A stretch of DNA of 64,000 nt from Synaphobranchus kaupii (lineage: Eukaryota > Chordata > Actinopteri > Anguilliformes > Synaphobranchidae): positions 100,149,743-100,213,742 of the forward strand of contig CM056377.1 in NCBI GenBank assembly GCA_029718625.1. Reading direction: 5' to 3'. Below, in pieces: positions 24,061 through 35,232 of the stretch (position 1 is the stretch's first letter; each line of letters starts with the position of its first letter). The notes under the pieces are model-generated. The model worked only from the letters and a program-made list of their open reading frames with translations, was not told where the DNA came from and did not search any database. The position numbers were made by a program, and so were the translations under genes.

Positions 24061-24600
24061 ATATAATGGTTGAATTAGCATAATGGTTAAAGCACTGAGC
24101 TTGAAGCACACAGGAAATGTCAACATGTTCTCTTCACTAAAGCAATTAGAAGCCATTATGCTGCCTCACTGGAAATATCATCAAGGTTAAAGACAATCCC
24201 AACACCCCTCTAACCTTTTTATTCACAGACTAATAGATGAGCCATAGAAATTGAAATGTTAGTAAACAGTAGCACTTGCAGGTTCCAAGATCACGTCTAA
24301 TCAGCCCACTTACTCAGCAATGCAGATACATTGTTTTTTCCACCTTGCTTAAGTAGGGGGTGTTTAAAAAGCAGAACAAAGCTCCAACTGCAGCCAACAG
24401 GAGGATCGGCACCTCGCCTTTAACAAAGGGACCAGCGCAGTGGACACTGTGAAACCTTCGCTCACAAGCTGCATGGAGAATTATGGTTATTTACTCACTC
24501 TCATGACTACATTATATCTGTACGCCACTATTAGCCAAACAATGCAAAGGAAGGAGTATGCTTATTCAGAATGTACACTGCAGATGGCCAGTTAAGAATT
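24061..24600. other. intergenic with possible SINE head and SOX-like motifs
   Basis: 24070-24115 (TAGCATAATGGTTAAAGCAC) resembles a tRNA-derived SINE head. 24370-24450 carries GAACAAAGCTCC and TTTAACAAAGGG, SOX/TCF-type cores, in a balanced block. No gene. Confidence 0.3.
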
Positions 24601-26335
24601 TCTGTTATAATCTTACAATTCGCTTCAAACATTTTTAATTAATTTTTTCAACACACACGTGCAAAAAATGGTCAGTTCAGTGTATCAACTGAGATCATTA
24701 CTAGTAATATGACTTTACATAAATGTCAAAAGTAGGTTACATTCCTGACTGCTATAATGGAATGTCATTTTTTTTTGTTCCCCCAATATGGAATGACCAG
24801 GCACAGGCCGTAGGTAAGTATATTTTCTGCAACATCCTCAGTTTGGGACGGTGCACACCTGCAAGTGTCGCCCATCAAAATGTGTGCATTCAGCTGCTGC
24901 TTAATTTGAGCAGTGCGCCGTGCGGGTGCTAAACTGGAGGACCGTGCGAATGACACAGCTGACGCAGGCAGGTCATAAGCACCCTATTGAACAGTCAGAT
25001 GGGGAACACCATAATGAAAACCTCTCTGGGGGACCCTATGATCAGTAATGCATTGCCTACTGAGACTCAGCCGGCACTGACTCGTTCCACAGAGTTTATA
25101 CAAACTACGCATTAGGGCACATCACTGCATTAAGCACAAATGGGTCTGGTGGATAAACCACTCAACAAGCCTTTACAAATATATATTTTTGGGCCAAAAA
25201 TACAGAGGCAATTTCATAAGTAGGAATTATTATTAGGGGATAAACAGCATAAAGAGGATTATGTTCTCTAGTGAAGGAGAAGCAATGGAATGAATGGCAT
25301 TTATAATCAGCTTAAACCACTCGGGCAGTGATCTATATTATATATGGTAACACTTTCTCTGGTTCTTCATAAGAACTATATCAAAACTGTGTATGTTTTA
25401 CAAGTAATTACAAAATATTTTAAAAGTGTAAAATGTACTCATAAACTTAACTGTGTAATTGTAATTTCTCGTAATTGTAATTGATGTTGTAAGAAAATAT
25501 GTTTGGTAGGCAAAATTACAACTAACCAGCAACAACAAGATTTTTTAAGAAGGCCTGGGATTATTGGTATATAACATCTGAGAAATATACTGCATGGATT
25601 TAGTGATAATGGTAAGCCAAAACAGGTAAAGAAGCACCACAGACTGGTCAAGCTGCACTTGGGACCTTATTTTGTGGTCAGAGGGGAAAAACATCTTTAT
25701 GGACATTCTCCTGAGAAGAGTATCGGTATCCTAAAAGGTGAAATTCATGTTGAGATAAATGTCATCCCATCTATAAAATATATATGCAGATCAGTTTTGC
25801 TCTGGGGTTGGGTTACATATTCTGGTCCTGTTGTCCTAATCAACAATTAGTCAAAGTGATTAAAAGAGTTCTCCCATTTTTGCCAAATGTTCTAGTTCAC
25901 CTCTAGAAGCTCAAGCTCGCTTGAAAAGGGTAATCCTGGGTAATGTCCCCTAAAAGTCTACAAGGAAATGGTTAAAACTGTCACTATATTAATATTCTGG
26001 CCTGGCCAACATTCAACATCCAATAGAGCATTTGTGGTTAAGATTCAGGAATTCAATTCACAAATGAGAACCAAGAAAAATGAAGGTGGAGAATCTCCTG
26101 GGAATCCCATGAAAGGCCATATCGTTATATACCTTCAAAGGGGATTCATTAAAAACTGATTCATTAAAAACATTTCACCATAGTTTTTTAAAAACATGTT
26201 ATTCTGCAGTTTTAGTAGCATTAGAATATTGTATGTATTATATCAATTTATTTCAGCAAAAATGTATTGCTAACTTGAATTTCTTATGATAAAACCATAA
26301 TTTGCTACAATTTATCAAGGGTATGAATGCAAACA

Positions 26336-26336
<1 letters not shown>
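24601..26336. other. intergenic, no gene
   Basis: AT-rich, with a slightly GC-richer block at 24800-25120 that may be conserved non-coding DNA. Nothing else recognised. Confidence 0.55.
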
Positions 26337-26371
<35 letters not shown>

Positions 26372-26377
26372 ACACAA
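26337..26377. repeat. (CA)n microsatellite
   Basis: A nearly pure CA run with one GA interruption. Confidence 0.95.
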
Positions 26378-26822
26378 ACTTCATTCATGAGCTTGTCTGA
26401 GTAAAATATTTATTTCTGAAATACATTCCCTATGTGAATAAAATCAAAATTGTAAGGATGTATAATACTGGAATCAAGCAAGATAGGATTGTGGCCAATA
26501 TGACGATAAGTCAGCCTTCAATTCTTCAGTTCATCTACTTCCTCCTTAATTGTGGAAACTTGGTTGCAATTTACATTTGTGCTATAATATAATACAGGGA
26601 GGCACTATTGACATTTGCCAATATGGCCAGACAAATATTGGTTATTGATATTGGCACAAGAATGTAGTGATGGTCTATTGACAGATTAACTGCTTGTTGA
26701 CGTCAACATTGATCGAAAAAAGATGACAGGCTGTGCTTTGAGTTGTGGAAATTTGTGTGTCATTTTTGAAGACCAAAACCAAATTGTACGTTATCACGTT
26801 ACTGATCTAATTAGGAGATATA

Positions 26823-26997
26823 GGGCCTGATTTACTAAGACCTTTACCGTGTGCAAAACCTTTTAGCACATGTAAAACTAATAACACAACCATTGATTGG
26901 TGCAAAACAAAAACCATGACCAGTCATTGGTCATGTTATTGGTTTTGCGTGTGCGAAAATGTTTTGCACACGCTAAAGATCTTAGTAAATCAGGCCC
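26823..26997. mobile_element. miniature inverted-repeat element (175 bp)
   Basis: Ends GGGCCTGATTTACTAAGA and its reverse complement (TCTTAGTAAATCAGGCCC type), with arms of about 50 bp containing GTGTGCAAAAC. No coding capacity. A clear target duplication is not visible. This is a common type of non-autonomous fish DNA transposon (from memory). Confidence 0.85.
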
Positions 26998-28200
26998 ATG
27001 ATGTATAACTGTCTTAATTATAGAATAGTAGTACTGCACATTTTCCATGATTGCCAAAGCTTTCTGACTATCGAACTGAAACCATGCACCAGTGTAAACC
27101 TGCACTGCTAAGCATCACTCAGGAAACCATGACATGGTTAAAACCAGACAGTATTATAGAACTGCTTAAGAACTGCAGATACAAGATAGACCAAGAAATG
27201 TTAGCGCCTCACATCAAACATATATGTGTCTAAAGAATGTGTAGCTGGGTGTGTGGGTAGTGCTGGGTTTAGGGCACTGAATTCCAGAACCTGAAGGACG
27301 GGGGTAGAACACGTGCTATGTGACAAATAAAATTAAGCAATATCTCAATTTGTCCAGGTAAATATATCTGTATCAGTGGGTTCAAAAAATTGTAAGCACT
27401 GAAAATTTCCATTGATATCCGATAACAGAATTTAAAAAAATTTTAAAAAAAATTTAATTGCAATATTATCATTACGTCCCCAGATGTTTTTTCCTTGTCT
27501 TCTATAGATTGCAACTTTTGTGTTTCCTTTAGTGCTGTTGCCATGCTAAGCCATGCTAACACTCATAATGCACACACCGCACTGCATTTCAAATGCATTC
27601 TCTCACTTGTCAGAAATAAGTATGTGCCACACACGCCACACACAGCCTGTTATGAGATGATAAGTCACCATGCCATGTCGTATTGACTGGGGTCCTGGAG
27701 GCTTATACAAAGATGAGGCAAAAGTGAATGATTGTGTTTTACACAGAACATTATCACACCACTCAACTGCTACACACTTTTCTCGCAAAGGAAATGGAGA
27801 TGAGCAAGGCAAGGGTATATAACTTCAGTCACTGAACGCTAAGTCCAATTTGAAAACCACAGTGTGAGCTGGTTAAACAAAACCCAAAGCAAAGGCTCAC
27901 TAGAAACGTGCTGATAATTCACCAACATCCATTTTACTTTTGGCTTGAGGCATTACAAAATATATTTTAATGGCGTCCTCTGTAATCAAAGTAATTTGGG
28001 GGAAAATGTGCTTTGTGTGTAGGCTACTGAATATTGTCGTACAACAAAGAAAAATGACTCTGTTACTTTTACATTTATTTTTATCAGAGTGAAATAGCGA
28101 AGAATGACTTTGTCAAAGGGATCTGTGTTAAGACTTCACTGAGCGCAATGCACTTAAAATGCCAGATGAATAAATCTGTCCAGTTGGGAATTTAAATAAC
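26998..28200. other. intergenic; possible SINE relic at 27241-27340
   Basis: AT-rich DNA. 27241-27340 (GTAGCTGGG to GGGGGTAGAAC) is suggestive of a tRNA-derived SINE head but degraded. No gene. Confidence 0.3.
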
Positions 28201-29130
28201 TTTTACAGTTTCATCTGTGTCTGTTTGTTTCCCAGAAGATTTATATCCCCGCTCTAGATCTGCATGTTTTTATCTGTTCTGTCTCTAGATTAAAACTGGA
28301 TCAGCCAGGGGCAGACTCCGTCTGACTGCCATAATCCACAATTGGAGATGATCTTGTCTTTTAAAAAATTGCTACAAGGCGACGCCGGAGTCGAACGAGA
28401 ACACCCCTCTCCCCCTCCGTTATCTTCCGCCACGGAACAGCTCTACATACGGCTAACCTGGTAATCAGGGGGGTATCAAGCGCTGATAAGACTCACACGG
28501 GCGCTGCTATCAGCCAGGTGCAATCTGGGCGCGCTTAACAAGGAATTAAACATTTTGTTCGAGGCTGCTGCTGGCACTTTAATTGATTGATGCTAAAAGT
28601 TTAGAAAATAAAAACCCGACCGGCTATCGCGGAGCCGCTTTTTCGGCTTGGAGCTTCCCCTCTGAGAGCGGCCCGCGCTATTGAAACTGGCAGCTCGCGT
28701 TGCGGGTTTGAGCAGGCTCCGTCATCGCGCCCGGGATGCGTGCGCCTGCCACTTCACACAAGAGCAAGGGCCTGAAAGACACATGTACTCGGATTCAGGG
28801 AATCAATAGAACACTTAATGAACAATTAGGAGAACAGCTGTAGGCCTGTCAGCAGCCCATCTGTACATAGCTCAGAGAGAGAGAGAGGGAGAGGGGGAGA
28901 GAGAGAGCGGGAGAGACGGCATGGACAGGGTGCACAACAGAGTCCATTGCTCCAGGACATCACCCCCCGCCCGACAATGGGGTCTATTCATACCGCGTGG
29001 CCTCCTCGCACTCCCTCATCGCACATTTAGAGAGCGCCCCGAATCCATGGAAATGGCTATAGCCATCCGTCAGGCCTCTTGTCACGTCAACTGATCAATA
29101 AATTTGACAAATCTTGGCATTTAATTTAAC
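28201..29130. promoter_or_regulatory. candidate conserved non-coding cluster
   Basis: A long balanced, CpG-bearing block with TGATTGATG (28584-28592, PBX/HOX type), AACAGCTG E-box (28834 area), CCATGGAAATGG, and a GA-rich microsatellite (28875-28915). Composition contrasts with AT-rich flanks. No coding frame. Confidence 0.4.
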
Positions 29131-30000
29131 AAGCGCAAAGTGCTGTGGTTTATTTTGCCACCAATGCTTCTTGTATTACTGTATTTAAATGAGTAGATGT
29201 GAAAAGAAATGAATACTAAATCACAATTCCTTTAATGGGGGCCGTGGAACATGTCCTAAGTACTAAATTACACTGGCTAATGCAATTATTATGTAAATAC
29301 GAGTATAATGTTCTTCACTCTAAGTTTAAGTGAACATTTTTTTTCCAAAACATTTTTGACCCATTTTATAGATAGACAAAACTATATTTTACAGCAGTGA
29401 AAAATGGATTTCAGTCAGAAGGAACTTTCTGCTTATCGCTGACAGCTGTGACCTTAGATGCCAATCAAATGGAAAAATAGTCAACAATTGTAAACATACC
29501 GGAGAGTGTTAGATAGCTCTAACCTTCGTATGCTTTTCAAGATATTTACGTATGGACTATCCGGCTATGACTGCCACATATTATGCTTAGCTAAACATGC
29601 GTATTTTTATTTAATGAAAAGACTATTGTAATTGTATATTGTATAGTATAGTATTGTATAGTATAATATTACATTATACTATTGACTATAATGTAATGTA
29701 ATTGTCCTTGGACACAGTCCACTTTATTAAAACTTCATTTAAAGAAGAAAACCCCCAGCTAGATGAAGACTCCAGATATACTGGAGTAGATATGAAACCA
29801 TTATGCGCATCTACAAAAAGAAGAAGCCGAAACTTGCTTCAAAATATATTTTTAGTGCTGAATATTAATGGACTCACACAAGGCACTGAATCACTTTAAA
29901 TGTTCACTTTTAGTATATTAGGTATATATGTTGAAAAGACCTATATTTCAGATGGGCAGGTGCTTTTCGCTGCAGCTGTAAGTCACGAATAGATGGATGT
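29131..30000. other. intergenic, AT-rich
   Basis: AT-rich; 29640-29700 is a simple TATAGTAT-like low-complexity patch. No gene. Confidence 0.6.
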
Positions 30001-30910
30001 TTCCGTCTCAGCACGTCGCTATTTTACGAGACCGCACTGTACACAAGCCATTTGACGTGTGCTTGCGTGTCCCCGTTCTTCTTTGATTTGACACTCTTTG
30101 CACTTGTGTGTAAATAAGCAACGCTCGCGGACGCACGCAGATTTCCACGAATGACATTTCGCCGTCCTCGCTCGGGTGACATTTCCCGCTGACCTCCCAG
30201 CAACCGCTGCTTACTCTCCCTTCTGACCCCATGTTTCATATTTGCGTTGGACGATGGTCCGCTCGTTGCAAAAGTATTAAAAAAAAGACTAAATGATTAT
30301 CATGAATATAATTTTTTATAATTCTAATTTCCTGGGTATTAAAAAGGTTAGATTGTAACATCAGGTTGACTCTTTAATGCAGGTGCTGATTAAGTTGATT
30401 CACTGTAGCAATTACTGTCGAATCCCCTTTAATTACTCCAGGTTTTATTGCGGCTTCGTTATAAAGCCGGCAGTAATGGATTGGGGCCCTAAGGAGAAGT
30501 GGGTTGTGGGGAGTTTTACATGACGCGGTGTGGCTGGGGAAAAGATGTGGCGGAATACTAAACGGACAGAGATGTGCTTCCTGCGGGACCATAAAACCCC
30601 ACAAGCCGTGGCTGGCAGAGACAGATGTGCCGTTCCGGGAGGGCAAAGTGTCTCCTTGCGCTCGGGCGTGTGTGTCAGCGACGCTTCCCTTCTCGGCACG
30701 GGAGTGCAGAGGACTGACTCGACAGCAGAACAGCAGGCAATATCCCCCGCTTTCGACCAGGCCTTCTCCCTGGATACATTTGGTTAGTAAAACACGACAG
30801 GGCCTCTTCACGCCTGAGAAGAGTCCATGAGACGCCCAGCACTGAAGGGCTTGCAGTGCGGCAGGATTTCCCGTCACTGAAGAAGGAAATTAAAGGGGCA
30901 CGCCTAAGTT
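30001..30910. promoter_or_regulatory. candidate conserved non-coding cluster
   Basis: Two balanced CpG-bearing blocks (30000-30250 and 30360-30900) separated by AT-rich DNA. Open frames on both strands (up to 167 codons) do not resemble known proteins. Confidence 0.3.
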
Positions 30911-32108
30911 ATGTAAATGTTAACTTGGATGCCTTCCATGTTGTCAGTGGTGAGGTACTGTTACAACCAGTGAGCCCTTCTACACTGGTCAGTACTCACG
31001 TCGTGTTCAAAGCTCCTTATAAAAGTCCTACTAAACCCATTAACATTAATTTAGTTGCTATGGTTTGCACATGAAGTCAGCACTGAAGACCCCAGATTAT
31101 CTATGGAAATGTGACTGCATTATGACCCCAGTTACAATCATGTGTGGAGGAAATGTGCGAAAGAGCAATGCTTTAGCACAACATGTCTCGGGCTCAAGCG
31201 ATGAAGGGCAAGATGAAAGCAGTGGAACACGGACACGCGGGCGGTATTTACGCTCTGCCGTCTCTCAACAGATATATTTAGCTGTTGACTATCATGCCAA
31301 GATGAGATTTCAAGGAGTGGTACCTGTTTGAGGATGCACCGAATACTCGAGGGGGGAATGAATGTAAATCAATTGCTACGGCACCTGGTGTGAAACCAAT
31401 CTCTGCTATCTGAGCAGAGTGTGGCTTTCACTCTACACTCCTCAGTTCTGGGGGGGGGCTGTTGTTTCTGAATCACGTCTTATATGCGGGGACTTGTCAC
31501 GGATCCAAAAGACAATTCCGGACGGCAAAAAAAAATCCACGGCAGTCGTACTGTAACGCCTTAAAAGTAGCATACAGTGAGCACGGCCTTGGTTTCAACG
31601 TACGCGTCCGCTGTACGCGTGTGTAAACGCGCACTCGCACATAAACCTGTAGTGTGTACAGTATATGCTGTACGTGCGCCTCGTATGAAGTATTGGTGTC
31701 ACCCGTCTGCGAAACCGGCTGCTGAAAATACTGTGTGTGAAGATAGATCAAGACATGTTTTGCGTGCACTCATTAAACCTGGTCTACATGAATGACACGG
31801 CTGGCTTTGCTTATCCGGTGCAAAGGTTAAAGTTTAATACGCAGCACAATATGTAAAATTACTCTTTTTTATGAATTATTTTTTATGAATAGATAAGTGT
31901 ACAATTCTTAATAATACACCGTACCACTGTTTAAGCATAGATCAGTACTTTAGGTAAGACCAGTAGTTTCAGAGGTGGATATGTGAATGTCATATGCCTT
32001 TGGCATGACTCGATTCCTTTTCAGAATCGAAACCAGCGACAGTATCGTCTGTGATCATGCACAGTAAAGATCAGATACGAATGCTTGCGGTTTCATCGCA
32101 TGCAGTCC
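30911..32108. other. intergenic, no gene
   Basis: Balanced to AT-rich DNA with a CG/GT alternating stretch (31598-31640) and a G-run near 31450. Nothing recognisable. Confidence 0.55.
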
Positions 32109-32816
32109 GTGCACACAGAACAGAGGCTGCGGCCTGAACGCTATCCCGTCTGTCTGGAACCTGTAAGAGTGAGCCGTGCACACAGAACAGAGGCCCCGGC
32201 TGCGGCCTGAACACTATCCCGTCCGTCTGGAACCTGTAAGAGTGAGCCGTGCACACAGAACAGAGGCCCCGGCCTGAACGCTATCCCGTCCGTCTGGAAC
32301 CTGTAAGAGTGAGCCGTGCACACAGAACAGAGGCCCCGGCCTGAACGCTATCCCGTCCGTCTGGAACCTGTAAGAGTGAGCCGTGCACACAGAACAGAGG
32401 CCCCGGCCTGAACACTATCCCGTCCGTCTGGAACCTGTAAGAGTGAGCCGTGCACACAGAACAGAGGCACCGGCTGCGGCCTGAACGCTATCCCGTCCGT
32501 CTGGAACCTGTAAGAGTGAGCCGTGCACACAGAACAGAGGCCCCCGGCTGCGGCCTGAACACTATCCCGTCCGTCTGGAACCTGTAAGAGTGAGCCGTGC
32601 ACACAGAACAGAGGCACCGGCTGCGGCCTGAACGCTATCCCGTCCGTCTGGAACCTGTAAGAGTGAGCCGTGCACACAGAACAGAGGCCCCCGGCTGCGG
32701 CCTGAACACTATCCCGTCCGTCTGGAACCTGTAAGAGTGAGCCGTGCACACAGAACAGAGGCCCCGGCTGCGGCCTGAACGCTATCCCGTCCGACTGGAA
32801 CCTGTAAGAGTGAGCC
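32109..32816. repeat. GC-rich minisatellite, ten units of 67-74 bp
   Basis: Units start with GTGCACACAGAACAGAGG at 32109, 32176, 32249, 32316, 32383, 32450, 32523, 32597, 32670 and 32744. They share CTATCCCGTCCGTCTGGAAC and CTGTAAGAGTGAGCC. Units come in a 67-bp form and a 73-74 bp form that differ by CTGCGG and one or two C. Variants alternate (GAACGCT / GAACACT), so units 6-7 and 8-9 make a 147-bp dimer. Long minus-strand frames across it are a by-product of 147 being a multiple of three. Confidence 0.96.
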
Positions 32817-32859
32817 GTGCAGCAGTTTATGTCACAACCTATTTCCTGCGGGATGAAAA

Positions 32860-33160
32860 AAAAAATGTAAAAATCTTTATTGAGCGGCTAACAGCTTCGA
32901 ACCACGGACAGAATGATGCCTCTCATAGATTCTCTTTTATCCCAGGAATTTGCTCGGCGGCGCAGATTAGATTTTTAGGAATCCGCAATGTCAATGACAC
33001 TATTGGCAGCTGTGTTAACAGGGACGGGGCTGCCTTTGTACAGCGCCTCAGTTATTACATTTCCCCAGAGCCCATGACTCATTAATCAAATATTCATACA
33101 TCCCTGTAAATACACCCCGAACACAGCGGCCCTCACAGTCTAAGAGCCCCCAGCACAAGC
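32860..33160. promoter_or_regulatory. candidate conserved non-coding element
   Basis: A non-repetitive block with motif-like cores (CAGATTAGATTTTTAGG, AATGTCAATGACACTATTGG, CATGACTCATTAATCAAATA) just right of the minisatellite. No gene frame is credible. Confidence 0.4.
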
Positions 33161-35064
33161 AGCCTTTCATGTGGAGCTGACAGAATCCCCCCAACACGGC
33201 GGCATGTTGCGCATTCTTAATGTCCCAAGCACCCTCCGCTTGCCCGCTCCCTAAAAACAGACGCGTATGAATTTACTGATCATAGGCAAAGTGCTGAAAA
33301 ACGCTAAATGATCCCATTATATCCCCCGCCGGTCCCTTGCTCGCGACACGGGGGGGGGGGGGGGGTGAACAGACAGGCGATTCTTCCCCTCTGTCCCTTC
33401 CTGACGGAGGGGTAACTTTTTCCCAAATGGGTGCCTAATCCAAGGCCACGCTCCTATTAATACAAGAATTTGTACTTAACATGAAAACAACCGAGCATTG
33501 CTCAAACGGAGCGGCAACAGAGAAATTAACCATGGCAACATTGCATTCTTCACAAGGATATTTTCCTTTCCTCCGTTCCGGACACAATTGCCAGTTGTGT
33601 TAAACAGAGTCACATTTTTCTGCGTCTGCTTAATGGAGTGCACAAATGGTTAGCACATACGATTAGTTTTAATTTAGCACATTTAAACCGGGCTGAAAAG
33701 GCCCATATAGATTTTAACATATCACTGAATTCTGCGTCTCGCACTGATAAATTGATTTTTAAGAATCACCTCAAACTCCGACTCAGGCAATGCAAATAAT
33801 GTAAAATACAGATATCACATCCAACACCGTAAGTGTCTTGCTTTATTGTACCCAATTGCATAGCAGTGTGGCAGTCGATATTCACGTTACAACCGCACAG
33901 AAGTGGCTTTTATGCACAATTGCGTTGTGCCAAAAGAGCATTTGTGGAAGCAAACGGAAATAGTGTGCATTATTGTTGACTTAAAAAGACACATTTCCAC
34001 AGTGCTGAAGTTGAAACCATAAGCATTCTTAGGACACATTTCCCTGAATGCAGAAGCTTCATAAGAAAAACATACACACTAAAACGTTAGTTAATTCATT
34101 CGGTATTATTCAACAATCAAACACTGTTAGTTAGCTATACAGAAAAACATGCTGTGCTAAAACCAGTTAACTAGTGTAACGTTTGTTAAAGTGATTCTGA
34201 TATTGTGTACTGGAGAAGAGGCAGGGGTTATTTAACATCAACTTGAAAGGGGATGAACCATTTTTTTTGTACCTATAATATCATTTTTAACATGTATTGA
34301 AATGTGTTTCTTTTTACATGGAGACCCATTTTCAGTCAAATTGCTCTGAATGCTTTAAGTTTAAATTGACTGGATTACTAGACCACGTACTGTACTTAGA
34401 ACAAACTGCAATTTTCAAGAATCATTCGGAGATTCTTTGAGATAAATCTCTATTTGCATTATAAAACACAGTATCATTTTAACAAATGACATTGCATAAA
34501 AAGAAAAGTGGCAAGACTTTAATAAGTCTTAAAATTATACTTAAACCACATTCAATGCGAATGTGTTTTTCCGTTTAAGGTTCTGTACTAGAATCACAGT
34601 GAATTCCTCTACTGTTCTAGTTGCTTACATCTACCAACAGGGCAGCATTGTTTCACTCATGAGGGCAACGGCTTTTTGGTTAAGTGCTACAGTTCCATTA
34701 CGTGAAGGCACCTCATCCTTTCCTTGTAAAGACGCTGCACACTCCGTTTCCTGCTTTGTAGTGCCGTGTTTCACACCATACGACTGCACTTTCTGCTGAC
34801 TGCCAACTGCCATCCCTCCTATCACAGTCTAATTATGGTTCATCTCTTCACAGAGCAAACAAACAAACAAAAACACAGTAAATTAACTACACGTTTCTCT
34901 CAGAAATATTCCATCCTGAAAATACTGCTAAGTTAGAACTGCGTATCTGACGTGGGCACCTGCAAAAGTGCGGCCCAGGTTTGGAAATGCGTTGGAGGAA
35001 TTAAGTGCGGCCAGCAGTTTTCATTTTGCCCGCATCCTGAAATTGCGGTCTGACCTTGGCGTTC
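33161..35064. other. intergenic downstream of atg4c
   Basis: A G-run (33351-33365), an octamer ATGCAAAT at 33790-33797, and balanced blocks to 33830, then AT-rich DNA. The atg4c 3' UTR should be within the right part, but I could not fix a polyA signal; an ATTAAA on the minus strand near 34520 is one option. Confidence 0.5.
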
Positions 35065-35232
35065 TCACAGCAACACGAAATCTCCCGCCGTGGCTCCCGC
35101 TCTCCTCGAAGCTCCCAGGAAGGGCCACTCTTTGCGCTCAAGGGCCGGCGGACCAAAGAGGTCATAATCCTGTCCGTGACCTTTCATAAAGGTGAACGCC
35201 GGGTATTTCTCTTTTGCCGATGGCCTCAGGAC
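35065..35232 (-). CDS. atg4c: atg4c last coding exon
   Basis: This 168-nt exon including stop encodes [55 protein letters not shown]. The KEKYP-FTF-GH-DYD block and terminal FVLL are ATG4C-like. The linker between them is proline/arginine-rich rather than acidic as in human. The acceptor is TGTGTGTCAG. Confidence 0.93.
   Translation of the reverse strand, partial: VLRPSAKEKYPAFTFMKGHGQDYDLFGPPALERKEWPFLGASRRAGATAGDFVLL

Noticed and set aside
30374..30877. 167-codon minus-strand frame
   Set aside because: Overlapping open frames occur on both strands of the same GC-richer block and none resembles a protein.
32348..32749. 133-codon minus-strand frame across the minisatellite
   Set aside because: The frame stays open because a 147-bp dimer is a multiple of three and the units lack stops in that phase. 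There is no start context, no splice partners and no protein family.
32109..32816. Regular array that could be mistaken for a CRISPR-type repeat array
   Set aside because: The whole 67-74 bp unit is conserved, with no unique spacers, and the setting is a vertebrate genome. It is a minisatellite.
1..35064. Possible foxd3 coding exon
   Set aside because: I looked for a forkhead-type block (PPYSYIALI-like) in the open frames of the left part and saw none; foxd3 would have to be outside the window.
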